A stretch of 53,523 nt of DNA from the NCBI GenBank assembly GCA_015680685.1, contig MNCI01008852.1:935062-988584 (forward strand), written 5' to 3'. The stretch comes from Gnetum montanum (lineage: Eukaryota > Streptophyta > Gnetopsida > Gnetales > Gnetaceae). The number at the start of each line of letters is the position of its first letter. Within the stretch, counting starts at the first letter, position 1. The translations under genes and the position numbers were made by a program. This document shows positions 33,303 to 45,412 of this stretch, piece by piece. The notes under the pieces were generated by a model that was not told the DNA's origin, made no database searches, and was given only the letters and a program-made list of their open reading frames with translations.

Positions 33303-36300
33303 TGTTGGCGACCNNNNNNNNNNNNNNNNNNNNNNNNNNNNNNNNNNNNNNNNNNNNNNNNNNNNNNNNNNNNNNNNNNNNNNNNNNNNNNNNNNNNNNN
33401 NNNNNNNNNNNNNNNNNNNNNNNNNNNNNNNNNNNNNNNNNNNNNNNNNNNNNNNNNNNNNNNNNNNNNNNNNNNNNNNNNNNNNNNNNNNNNNNNNNNN
33501 NNNNNNNNNNNNNNNNNNNNNNNNNNNNNNNNNNNNNNNNNNNNNNNNNNNNNNNNNNNNNNNNNNNNNNNNNNNNNNNNNNNNNNNNNNNNNNNNNNNN
33601 NNNNNNNTTCAAGACAATCCTACTATGCTACCAAAAATTGCTATGTAAACTACCATGTACAAGACTCCATTTTGGCTAGATAATAGATGTCAAAAATTGC
33701 ATTCAACAGAACCTTCAAAAGACTTGACAATTTTTGATTGAAATACCACAGAGATTCACTTTAAAGATAAAAAGAAGCTATTTTGGTCCCATCAAAATAC
33801 CAAAGATCTTCTGAACCCTCTTGACTATTGAATCATTCAACGACATGACTGCCAGTAGAGGCTCTCTTACAACGATCTCAATAGTAGTTCTTATACATTA
33901 CAAAATAATCAAATTCACTACTAAAATGCTCTTAAGGCTTTCAAACACAAGCACTTCTATGGCAAAATTTTAATAGAAATTTTCAATTGTACAACAAGAA
34001 CAATAACAGCAATCTAAAAATCCAAAAATTACTTGCCAAGGATGATACTATCTAAACCACTAGCTAAACATTTTAAAACAAATAAAAAAAATAAAAAAAC
34101 ATAACTCACAGTACCATGACAAAGAGGTTAAAATCCTTTCTTTAGCAAGTCATCTTACAAGCAATCTTTCATACTTTCTTCTTTACAAATGCTCTTCTCC
34201 CAAGACTCAAAGTGTGTCTCCAAGTGAGAGCCCAAGTGCAAGCTAGTAGCCTTCCAAAGTGTGATGTATTAAGTGTCTTCTCCAAAAGTGTGATGTATCA
34301 AGTGTCTTCTCCAAAAGTTTGATGTCTTTCTTCCCAATGTCTTCTCAAAAGTGTCATTCCCTTCCTACCCTTGAAGCCCTTTTATAGGGTTCAAAGGTAG
34401 GTAGGTAAGTTACAAAATATCTTAGGTGGTTATAACCACCATAGAGATATAAAAGCTGCGGGTGACAGGTGGTCCTCCAATCACCAAGTGTCTTCACTCA
34501 GTTGCCAAGTGTCTTCATTCAGTTGCCAAGTGTCTTCATTCAGTTGACAAGTGGCCATTGTGGAGACAAAAAGGCTATAGTTGAAAAGTGGCCTTTTTAA
34601 TTGCCAAGTGTCTTCATGGTAATCAAAATTAAAATTAGTTACAAATATCATAATTGTAACTATCATAGGAAGTTAGAACTTCCATATGAATAAAAGGGAT
34701 AATAGCCAAATGTCCCCTTTATAATAGGACGTTACAAAAATATCTTAACAATGTACATTTTTTTTAGAACAAAGTAAATTCTTGCATGAAATATTTATCA
34801 ATGCTTAGCAGCAGCTTTCCACAAATTCTCAATAGCGAGAAACATGCTAGAGCAGGCCGATGACCTTGGCTTAATTCCTGTAAAATCTCCAACATTGGTG
34901 GCTTGCTCCCTGACAACAATATGCAGAGTTTCTGAGACCATCGAAAGTTATCTATAGTAGGAGGATAGCAGCTTGCACTAGTATGAGGAATCCCAGAGAT
35001 AGATGATTTGATGGCTATGAATAATTCCTTCTGTAAATGATACAATACATGATTCTAGCCTCATCTCTACATTTGGGTGCAACTCGTAATTTGTGGAAAC
35101 CTGAGCAACCAGGTTCTAAGATTCCACAAGCACATGCTCAGAATTTCAAAGGTGGAGATGTGGCTATGAACACCAGGGTGCCCTTTGAGCTACGCAATTT
35201 TTTTGTTACCGAACTGAAACAATCGTAGATCATCTCATCATCAGACACTATCAATAGTATTTGTTAGTCCTGATCCTGCACTATATCATAATGGAGATCG
35301 AGAAGGCAAGCTCGAACGAATTCCAGCAAAGTGAACTGTTCATAGCTGCGCATATGCGGCCTTCAAATTGTCCTCAGATTCCACCGCTCCTCACTCCGAG
35401 TAGTGCAGTGTGATGTATTACCTCAACGGATCTACCACCATCGTCTTCTTCTCGTATATTGCCAGCATCATGTTTACAGAAACCGACGAAGGGAACGCCA
35501 TACCGTCACTCTATCTCTCAATTTCGGTCCAAATCCAAATCCTCTGCAAATTCTTGATCCAAAATCAATTGCTTCCATGTCTCTATTTCTAGCAATGGCT
35601 CTGCTGAAGTTGCAGGTATCAGTGTCAACATTGGCTCTAGCTCGATCCTGTTGGGAGAGGCCACATGCTTTCTTGTCGCCTGCCTGGTGCCCTTTGTTTT
35701 TGCCACAGATGACTCCATCTTTTCAATCGTAATTATTTTGGCAAAATATGATCCACGAAGTAAGAAGATATTTATCTAAATTCAGTTTTGAATGCCAGTC
35801 ATCGAGGTGGAATTAGCATTCCCCTCTCGTCTTACATCTTAGCTGATAGTTTCTCTGGCAACCTTCGCATTCCGAAGCACGGGGGAAGAAAATAACAATA
35901 TGACTGGAAATATTACGTTGAGCGATCGGGCTCGGGGACTCGTTCCTTGCTGATTCATAGAATTAGTGACACACACTCCATCTTTTCATCTTTCTGTCTT
36001 TGAGCCAGTTGCCCTAAAATTAGTCAAATCTATTTTCTTACAAATAGAGGGCTCGTGGTACCTGCTGCCCACTCAGCTTTGGCGATCAAGAGTTAGCTTC
36101 CTTTCCCTATCGGGTTCACATTCATAAATGGCTCACTTCTCTATTTCTCTATGGTGCATGTACTGAGGCTCCCAACTCCTGAAACCCTGAAAGGAGAGCC
36201 CAATATCTAAGAGTGTTCGAGTCGTCTCTTGGTGTTTCTTTGTAGCCAGCGAGTAGGACAAAATCAATTTGATAAATTTAGGCAGTTTTTGTGTGCTATC

Positions 36301-36743
36301 GTTACACTTAAATGCTTTTGTGAGTACGAACAACACATGGCGTTTCTATGAAACAATGGGGATTTTTGGATCATTATCTTGTGGTTCGTCCTAGGTGAGA
36401 CCACTAAGATACTCCTTCCCATACCTTATGGAGGCTAACTAAACCCACTTCTTGACTTGTACATCAATACATGTTTGTAGATCCAATGAATACTTCTCTG
36501 GCACTAAAATAGCTAGTAGAGGATTGTCATGAACTCTGAACATTGATCATTTATCTTAAACAAAACTGTATTTGCTAGTGAATCAATTAGAGAAAAACCT
36601 TTCAAACTACCAACCCAACACGTCTAAAAAGTCTTCATCCAATAAAATATTGGCAATGTTTAAATCAGGGTGAACGTTAGTTATATGATTAGCTTCACAA
36701 CCTCACAAAGCCTGCTCCATTAAATGGCCAAAATGTGCCAACA
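33303..36743 (-). repeat. 5' LTR of element C (with assembly gap)
   Basis: Begins TGTTGGCGACC at 33303, then N to 33607, and from 33608 it is collinear with 27695-30781. It has three 21-bp units (34486-34548) and a 29-bp tandem duplication (34261-34318) that is single in the left LTR. TATA 34377-34386. Confidence 0.85.
33314..33607. other. Assembly gap (294 N)
   Basis: Run of N inside the right LTR of C. The corresponding piece of the left LTR is about 625 bp and contains the 75-bp duplication, so the gap length is probably not real. Confidence 0.9.
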
Positions 36744-37606
36744 GTTGGTTGATCATTGTCTTTCCAAGCTTACCTGTATGTCATAATTTTATGATTAAGT
36801 AGGTTTGAGGCATATGATTTTTATAGCTTTTATGTTTTTATGTCCTATGCCTATAGGGAAGGAGAGAGGTAAGTAAGTGACTAATTTAACTTAACTACGC
36901 ATTAACTAAGTTCTAATTAATCCTAACACCAGCATTTGTTCCCGCTTGCCGTACACATCCTAAACTAGTGTAACACTACTAGGATTACCAAACACTAATT
37001 GTTACATGGTTACCAAGCATTACACGCATGCTCGAAGTCATCGTGCTTGTGTAATTTAATGATTCACTTAATTTATCAAAATGAATTTTTGTGCTAATAA
37101 CATAAATGTAAAGTGCATAAAATAAAATAAATGCATAAGAAAATAAAATAAAGTAAATGCGTAAGAAAAAAAATCTCAAGTGCTACAAGGATGAATCAAA
37201 GAGCTTGTCTTTATTGCCAACAAAATGGTGTGCTCAGGTACATCAATGCTTGAATAAAGATTTGTCCACACTTAGACCTACTGTTGTAGGCACTTGGAAA
37301 ATACTCTAACTTTCAAACAGACTACAAGAGTTTCGCTACTTGACTGCTAAAAGACTTCCCTCCCAATTGTGTGCCTGGGCACTGTATTTATAGGCTTGGG
37401 AGCAACTACTCTAATAATTAGAGTAACCACTCTAATAATTAGAATAACTGCTAAAGTAACTGCTAGAGTAACCTCTCTAATAATTAGAATAACTACTAGA
37501 GTAATCGCTAGAGTAACCACTTTAATAATTAGAATAACTACTAGAGTAACCACTGGATTAACCGCTAGAGTAACCACTCTAATAATTAGAGTAACTGCTC
37601 TCATCA

Positions 37607-40600
37607 ATCGAAGGTTTTAGTTTCGCGAAAAGATTGATGTAAAGTAAATTAAAGATAAAAAGTTTAGAAAGTTAAAAATAAAATTCTATATAGAAAAATT
37701 GGAGTTTGAAATGGAACTCATGACATTCATGTCACAGGCCAAACTTCTTGGGAAATTTAAAAATTAAGAATTTTTTGAAAAATGAATACTTTCTAAAGTA
37801 ATAAATGTGATTATATGTTGATTTTCCTATTAAAACATAGCATTGTTTTAGTTTATTTTATTAAATATTACAAGCATATAGTGCCAAAAATATTAATTTG
37901 AAGCACTCAATATATAAAAATGTGCCAATTTAAATTTAAATGTAACAATTAAAAATTTAAATGTAACAATTAAAAATATAAATGTAATGATTAATGATTA
38001 TAATTACTTACAATTATTTTTCCACTAAAAAATGCATTAACGAATGTAATTTCATATTTCCAAAAGTGTGATAGAAGATAGTTCTTTTTAAAGTCACTTA
38101 AATAGATAGAATCTTTTTAAAATCACTAAAACAAAAATAATCATTTGCCATGTTCATTCCCCTTTGGTTTTTGATTATTATCTTTACTCTCATTGTTACA
38201 TTAGCTATTGTCGCTCTAGGACTTTGTTTTACTTATTGTCATTTATGTTGTGCTCTCTACTTCTATCGTGCTTTATTCTCCACCTCCACCACTATCACAC
38301 TATGCCCTCTACTATGACTATGGTCTACTCTCCACTATGCTTTATTCTCTATGACTATGCTCTATTCTCCATCACCATTAGCATAGTGTGCTCTTTGCTA
38401 CCACCACACTTTTCTCTCCACTTTGTTGTGTTCTATATCATTGCCATCACTATGCTCTACTTTCTACTACTATTGCACTCTATGCCACCACCACCAAAGC
38501 CCTATCCCAGTATTACTCTTATAGTCGTATTATTATCATCACCACGATGGCTACCATCATTTCTTAGGTACTTTTTACCCATCTTTCAAAAACACTTATT
38601 TAAGATTTTTAAATTTATATGTGAAATAAAAATGTTGTTTAAATTTTAATAGTATTTTCAAAAGTGTGCATTAAACATTTTCCTCAAATTCATTTCATGT
38701 GATCAATTTTGTTTCATTAGATTAATTTCAATTTTAGTTGTTGCAAAGTAAATTATGAATGAAAATGTAAAAGTGGGAGGTAAAAGATCACCTAGGAAAG
38801 CAAATAGAATTGAATACATAATATATAACTTAAATTTAGTAATATTAAGTATATTATTATTTTTCCCATACAAGGTTAGATAAGAGAAGAGATAGCTTTG
38901 ATAAGAATACACTTGATGTATTATATAAAAATATTTATCTGGTTTTATAAGGATGCATTTGTGAACTTCTTATGTGGGATATTGAAAACATTTACATGAA
39001 TTAATATAGATTTAATTAGAAAGCATGAATCTTTAAAAATACCTAGATAATATTTAATTTAAATAAATTTATACATAGATATATGTACTCAAAGATAAAT
39101 AAAAAATGAACTTTTTTATTTTTTTAATATCCATTGATATCCTCTTGAATCATAAATCTACATGCATAAAAGTGCTTAGAGATTTATTCAAACTAAATTT
39201 TTTAATTATGTCCATTAATAGCTTTTTTGATCAATCTATTAGAATAAGATACAAGTGCTAATGTTAATTAAAATTTTTGCTTACATATGGAACTTGATTA
39301 GATAGGATTTTCTTACGTATGAATGTTGGGAATCATTGTTATAGGATTTTTAGTTACATCCATTAATATCCTCTTAATCTATCTATCAGAGAATGTAGTT
39401 TGAGAATTCTATATAGTTTTATACATCTTCTTATATCATTTAATTTTAAAATTTTTTACTAGTGTAACAATATATTTTTGTTATACTGCAAATTTTTAAA
39501 CTATCGTGTCTTGAACAATTATGTACATTCTACTAGAGTAATGGACTTTCTAGTGTTTCGAAAGCACCAAGCTTCTCTTTTTAGTACTCAAGAGAAATAT
39601 GTTCCATCATTAATGAAGTAAAATGGGATGCAATATCTACTTCTTATTTTTATTCCTTTAATGTCATAATTATAATTTTTTGTATGTTCCTAGGTAAGCT
39701 ATATGTTTCTTTTTAATACATATTATAAAAGATAAAGTTTTGTTATTAACATAATATTTACGGTAATTTCCCCCTCACATCCCTTCATGTTTAATATTTA
39801 CATTTAGTGAAATGTATTGTGTTATTGATTCCCAAGTCATATAATCAAAAACTAGTAAAAGTATAAGAAAATTATCAAAAATGATTCATGTAAAGTCCAA
39901 TGAGTTTTTACCATTGATGTTAACATCCAAAAGATCTAGAATCACTTGCTATTTAATAAATCTATTTCAAAACTCTAATCAATGAACACAATCAATATTT
40001 TAAAATGGATTTTGTAACACTTGTTTACTATGCTTGGTATATAGTATCTTGTACAAGTTTTTGCAATAGTTAAGTGTTGTAACATAAAATCTTGTGTAAT
40101 TTATAAATCTAGATTTTATAGTATTTTTTCTATAAATATAGAAAATTCTAGAATTCTTAATACCCTTTCCCAAATTATTGATGTACAACATAGCCTCCAC
40201 AACCATGTAGTTTGTTAATTTGTTTGATTTTCATGAAAAAAATTGACATAATTAAGCACATAAATATCCATATAGTTTAACATTTCTTCTCTTTTTATTT
40301 TATAATCCTAAAATTTTTTAATTTACTAATATAACCCAATCCCAAAACCTAGTACAAACCTACATGATCTTACAAGTTTATGTTTTTTTTTACTAAGTTG
40401 ATGATGCCACATTTTATCATAGTTAGATAATATATCTAGTATTGCAAATGTAGCTTTCATTTTTGTATTTCTTTGTCTCCTTACCATAAAAAATTCAATG
40501 ACTAAGTAACCTCTATAGTCATACATGTCATGAGTATGTATGTATTTAGCATAAAATATTATAAATAATTTCTTGCAAAAAAAAGTTATGCAACTTAAAT

Positions 40601-40660
40601 ATAATACATAATAGTCGATAACTATGTACATTCAACCATGTATGTATTTCATCAACACAT
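37607..40660. other. Anonymous AT-rich spacer
   Basis: No supported gene. Contains a pyrimidine-rich, degenerate short repeat (CTCTACTATGCT-like) at about 38190-38530. The open frame over it (38164-38649) is a by-product of the repeat. Confidence 0.55.
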
Positions 40661-40679
40661 TTGTTCATTGCATGCCCTA

Positions 40680-41790
40680 CAATACTAAACCCTTAAACCC
40701 TCACACTCATGGATATTTTGGATCATACATGCTATGCATATCCTTCCTCACTAGATGTCCTACTTGATCCTATTATTGTGCCTTAGTACACAATATCTCT
40801 ATATAGGCATCCCCCATACCCATGCATGTGTACTTGCCCATCTACTATTATGCCTTAGCACACCATATCTCTATTTTCTATGTAAACCCCCACACCTATG
40901 CAAGTCTCTTTATCCATCTATTATTCTACGTTAGCTAATCATATCTCTATTATTCTAGCAACTTGCATGCACATGCATGTCTTTCAACCTCCTACTATTA
41001 TGCTTTAACACACCATATCTTTATTATCCCAGAAACCCCCATTCCCATGCACTTTTACTTGCCTACCTAGTATTGTGCCCTAGAATATTATATCTCTATT
41101 ATTTACATATCCCTCATGCATGTGCATTTCTTCCTTCCATAATACTATTATGCCTTAGCATATTAGAAATCTATTGTTCTAAACAACTCTAATGTCCATG
41201 CATGTCTTCTAATCTCTTACCCTTGTACCTTAGCCAACCATATTTATATTTTCTTGACAACCCTCATGTCCATGCATGTCTACCTGTCCACCTACTATTG
41301 TAACTTAGCATATTGAAAATTTGGTGTCATAAGAAACCCCATGCCTATGTATGCCTACATGTCTTGCTACTATTGTGTCTTAGAATATTAAAAATTTGTT
41401 ATCTTAAGCAACCCCCAAGATCATGCATGTCTTCCAACCTTTTACTCTTATGTATTAACTAATCATTTCTCTATTGTCATGTCATCCCCCATTCCTATGC
41501 CTTTCCTACCCTACTAAGATTGTGCCCTAAAACACCATATCTATGTTGTTCTAGCAACTCCCACCCTCATGCATGCCTACATACCCTACTACTATTATGC
41601 CTTAGTAACCCCTACACCCATGCATGTGTACTTGTCATGCTACTATTGTGCCTTAGCATATGATAACTTCATTATCCTAGAATCCCCCACACTTGTTCAT
41701 ATCTACTTACCCTTTTATCCTCACAACATCCATGTCCTATGCATGCATTTTTGTCGACCTACTATTGGCCCTTACTATTGTGGTGAAAAT
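40680..41790. repeat. Degenerate ~74-bp minisatellite array
   Basis: About 14 units, recognised by CTACTATTGTGCCTTAGCA, then CATATCTCTATTAT, CAACCCCCA and CCATGCATGT in fixed order. Unit starts near 40844, 40918, 40991, 41068, 41141, 41217, 41291, 41365, 41440 and 41512 give a steady spacing of about 74. Units are strongly diverged, so the array is old. Confidence 0.8.
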
Positions 41791-41799
41791 CATTATAAC

Positions 41800-43304
41800 A
41801 AATAGAAACTACCACAACCCAATACAAAAGTAGGTCAAACAATTGATGAACACCAAATGGTTTAGAAAAACTAACCGTTCAAGTAATCTTTCTCAAATTA
41901 AAAGGAAACTTGAGAATCGAAGAATAAACCTAGCAATCCAAACCAAAAAAAAAGGATTACATGTGTAAGTTACCATGTAGAAAACATCTAAGTGAAGGAA
42001 AAAACATAGTGTAATATAGAAACATGATTGGCAGTGAAAATGTTTAAAATCAGGAAGAAAATAGATCTATCGATAAACACATGCAAACTAAGAAGAAAAA
42101 TGCAAGTAGAATAGATTTAAAGCAAATCAAGATAGAACTTGAGACAAAAGATCCCAAAATAAAAAAAAATCATATTTACAAGAAAAGTCAAAGGAACCTA
42201 CAAAAGTTTATTCCTAGATATGTACTAGAGAACAAAGGCATCTAACAACGAGTTTTATTATCTTGTTCTTGCTCCAATAAGTGCATTGATGCAAATACAA
42301 AATGAACAAAAGAAGATCTAACTAATGATTGTAAAATAAAATAAAATCTATGTGTTGATCTAATTATTCATAAGAGGATGGCATGAAGGGAGCACAATAT
42401 GTTAATAGGAAGAAAGAAAAAGAAAAGAAAACAAAAGTTAAAATAAATAGCAAATCTCTTGGGAGTAAAGCATTAATGAGCTCTAAGTATCTAAAACTAC
42501 TAGTTGGATGGTTATTGATGCTAACCCCTTATATTTAGGAATATTCTCCTATATATAGGTTGAAAATTCCTCATAAACCATGTAGGAATAATGTAGTAGA
42601 ATCCATAAAACCATCTAGAAACTTTTGAAAAGTTCTAGATAGAAGGAATGATGCAAAGTAAAAAGTTTAATGTTGGACATCAAAAAGCTAAGGTAGGACA
42701 TCAAAAGTTGGAGATGAAGTTTGATGTTGGATGTCGAAAGTAAGTTCAATGTAAGACATTTTTCCTTACACCACACAAGAGAAATCTAGTTTTATTTTGG
42801 TTTAAATATAAACTTTAACTCTTAAATTTGAAGACAAATCTTTTAATCTTAGATTTTGACTTGAACTTGGACATGAAATTTTGAGAAAACATTTTCAAAC
42901 ATAAATCTTTTTATCTAAACTTAAACATCAAAATTTTTATATATGAAATTTTTAATTTTGATTTTTCAAATCTAAAATTTTAAATCCAAAATATCTAAAT
43001 CTAAGTTTTTAAATCTGATTTCTTAGATTTAAATTTTAAATTCATAAATTTTTAGTTCCAGTGTAAAGATTTGAATTTGAAATTTTTAGATCTGATTTTT
43101 CAAAAAAAAAAAAAAAAGTGAACTAAAAGAAACTAAAGTAAAAGAAATGAAAATCCACTTTACTAATCTTCAAGGAAAATTCAAACCAAATCTATTGTAA
43201 AAATAAAACTAATCTATCAAATAAAATAAAGAAAAAAAATTCATATATGAGTATAAACCAAATTTAAAGTAATTGATTACCATTTATCTCCTTATAAATG
43301 GTGC
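41800..43304. other. Anonymous AT-rich spacer
   Basis: No gene. AAATCTAAATTTT-like low complexity at about 42850-43080 and a poly-A run near 43098-43114. On minus, TATATATAGG occurs near 42551-42560; it could belong to a worn-out LTR, but I cannot define ends. Confidence 0.5.
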
Positions 43305-43309
43305 CAAAA

Positions 43310-44366
43310 TGATGAGCTCTTTTACACCTAGATTAGTTATGCCACTAGTTTGTCACCTCAACTATGACTCACTTGAATGCCATACTTGTGAAGATAAGCT
43401 TATACTATTCAAGTATCAAGAAACAATGGTAAACTCAAGATTTAATACTTCTTCCCTTGATACTTCAACTTCTTCCTTGGTAAATATCTATAACCTATTA
43501 GTCATTGTTACATCTAAAGAACATTTCTGCTTTCTAACTTAAATAAAAAACACATAAAGAACTAAAAATTCTATTTTATTAATACTAAAAATAAATTTGT
43601 ATAAAATTTGCAACCTCAACCCATCCAAAGATAATGAGAGAAGGTTTATGAGCAAATCAGATTCCATAGCTCATTCTAATGTTGAGAAAGAATTTCCAAC
43701 TCTGCTTATACAAATGAAATGAAAGAAAAAATTTATAAAGATACAAAGAGAAATGAGAGAAATTAGCAGTTTTTCGAAGGGAATTAAGTAATTGAATAGT
43801 AAGAAAGAATGAATCTAAGACCACCCTTCTCAAGTGTTAGGGAACAAGGCCCACTACCTCTATTTTTACAAATTTTAGTCACATTAGTGGAGACATGTCA
43901 TAAATAATGGGCCTAAAAGGTTACCATATTCTACATAAGATGGTTTCAAAATCTTCATTATTTAAAAGAATGCCTACCAAGTCTTCCTTATTAAAATTTC
44001 ATTCCAATTTTAATGTGGAGATCCTAGGTGTAAACATTTTCTTTCCATGTGATACATTTGACTAGTACTATTCATAACAACCTTGATTAACCGTAACTTT
44101 CATGTCTAGAATTCGTTATATGCAAATAAGAGATGAAAATCAGTTAATTTGAACATTCTTGATATGATGGTTTAGTTAAAATTTTCACCTAAGATCATTT
44201 AACCCTATTTTTTATCCTAAAAAATCAAATATACAAAAATAATATTAACAAGATATAACCTAATATAAATGATAGAAATCAACTAAAATATATTTATTAA
44301 TGATCTAATATCAAGTTAAATAAACGCTATTGATTAGGAAACATTATTTATTTTAGGTGCTCATCA
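43310..44366 (-). repeat. Candidate LTR F (1057 bp)
   Basis: Perfect 8-bp inverted ends TGATGAGC and GCTCATCA. The flanks CAAAA and AACAT are not a duplication, so it is not a simple solo LTR. A TGGCACC motif on minus just left of it could be a decayed primer site, making this the 5' LTR of an otherwise lost element. No second copy seen. Confidence 0.4.
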
Positions 44367-44537
44367 AACATTCCTAAATCTAACCTATGCCATTAGGATA
44401 TTGTGTAAACAAAATATACAAAACAAAATGTTGGATTTAAACAACTAACATAAGGTAATTAAAATACAATAGCACATTATCTTAAAATTTCTTAGCCAAA
44501 TAATTTGGAGGGGAAAATGAAAATAAATAAATGTGAT
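44367..44537. other. Short spacer between LTR F and B2
   Basis: AT-rich, no feature seen. Confidence 0.5.
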
Positions 44538-45412
44538 TGATGAGTGGCAAAGTACCCCTACACTCAACCATACGAATACAAGTGTTTCATGCACGATCCG
44601 GTTGAACTCTGCAGATGGGCTAGTTGTGGTATCTAGAAAGTTATCCTTAGGTCATAGTTCACTGTCTTTCCACCTGGACTAGTATTAGCTTTATCACATA
44701 TGGTTTAGTCTAGAGTGAGGTGTATGATGTGTTCCTATACTAATGCTACTCCTAGAGATAATGGAAAATAATATTAACTAAGCTAAGAGAGAAAGGGTGA
44801 GAGAGAATCTAAGCTAGCCTAAGTGCGATGAGCATATGTTCCTCAGTCATCCATACACATCTTGGACCTCATGCATGACTACCACTGGGATTACCAAGTG
44901 TAGATCCTAGGTACGCTATTGGGTTACCAAGTAGTCACACTTAAATGCTTGTGATCAAGTCGTACTCATTCCGCATTTAATAGGAGTTTAAGATGAGAAG
45001 AGATATTAACTAAGAAAGCAGTAAATAACAAGTAAATAAATAATTAAACTAAGTGAATGCTGCAATGATGAAGTAATCTCGATCTTTATTTCTGTTCATG
45101 TGCATGTCCAAGTATGTCACACTCAAATAAGGATGTCGTAAAATTACAATCACCACACTGCAGGCATGCACTAAGAAATAATTCTAAGTCTAATAAGAAA
45201 AAACTGCAAGAGTTTGGGTAAGGAACTAAGAACTAACTCCTAGAACAAGGAAAGCTGCCTCTTATTTATAGAAATTGAGGCAAGCCGTGATATCGTGTAC
45301 ACGATATCGTGGGGAAGACATGATATCGCAGATGCGATATCGCGGCTACTGCGATATCACAACTATGATATCATGGCAGCGATATCATAGCCAGCAAATT
45401 CATGACTCATCA
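44538..45412 (-). repeat. 3' LTR of B2 (875 bp)
   Basis: TATA 45263-45271 (minus CTATAAATA). Directly upstream on minus (45285-45392) is a cluster of GATATC-centred palindromes, including a perfect 20-bp one at 45289-45308. Confidence 0.9.
45289..45308. promoter_or_regulatory. Perfect 20-bp palindrome in U3 of LTR B2
   Basis: GATATCGTGTACACGATATC reads the same on both strands. It is part of a run of GATATC units (45289-45392) that ends about 20 bases from the TATA box. Candidate protein-binding array; function not shown. The right LTR has a worn version at about 49785-49865. Confidence 0.6.

Larger units (their letters stand above)
27060..36743 (-). mobile_element. Element C: giant-LTR, gag-protease retrotransposon
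   Basis: Left LTR 27060-30781 (3722 bp) and right LTR 33303-36743 (interrupted by an N gap) have inverted ends TGTTGGC/GCCAACA. The perfect duplication GTTGG (27055-27059 and 36744-36748) flanks the insertion. The interior is only about 2.5 kb and encodes on minus a gag and a retropepsin, with no RT, RNase H or integrase. It is therefore non-autonomous and not in family A/B: different ends, different PBS, different gag. LTRs make up about three quarters of its length, which is unusual. Confidence 0.9.
26942..37606 (-). mobile_element. Solo LTR A2 (family A), split by element C
   Basis: The left part 26942-27059 begins TGATGAGTGACGAGG. The right part 36749-37606 continues exactly where it stops and ends TCTCATCA. 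Together they give about 976 bp matching LTR A1. The flanks ATTGA (26937-26941) and ATCGA (37607-37611) agree at 4 of 5 bases, so this is a solo LTR left after recombination, into which C later jumped. TATA at 37385-37394; palindromic U3 repeats at about 37405-37600. Confidence 0.85.

Noticed and set aside
33202-33679. Long open frames on both strands
   Set aside because: Artefact of the N gap.
35940-36120. GC-richer block in LTR C as possible organellar DNA
   Set aside because: Composition alone hinted at this; I could not recognise any mitochondrial or plastid gene in it.
37347-37620. Overlapping open frames on both strands with repeated TLIIR/VVTL phrases
   Set aside because: They are translations of the palindromic U3 repeats of LTR A2.
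38164-38649. 161-codon plus-strand open frame, Leu/Tyr/Ser-rich and membrane-like
   Set aside because: It lies on a degenerate CTCTACTATGCT-type short repeat. The composition explains the hydrophobic translation, and there is no homologous domain.
40680-41790. CRISPR-like regular repeats
   Set aside because: Units are contiguous and diverged without constant repeats separated by unique spacers; a plant minisatellite fits.
42421-43300. A left partner LTR for candidate F starting TAATGAGCTCT near 42474
   Set aside because: Only about 11 bases agree; the following sequence does not align with 43310 onward.
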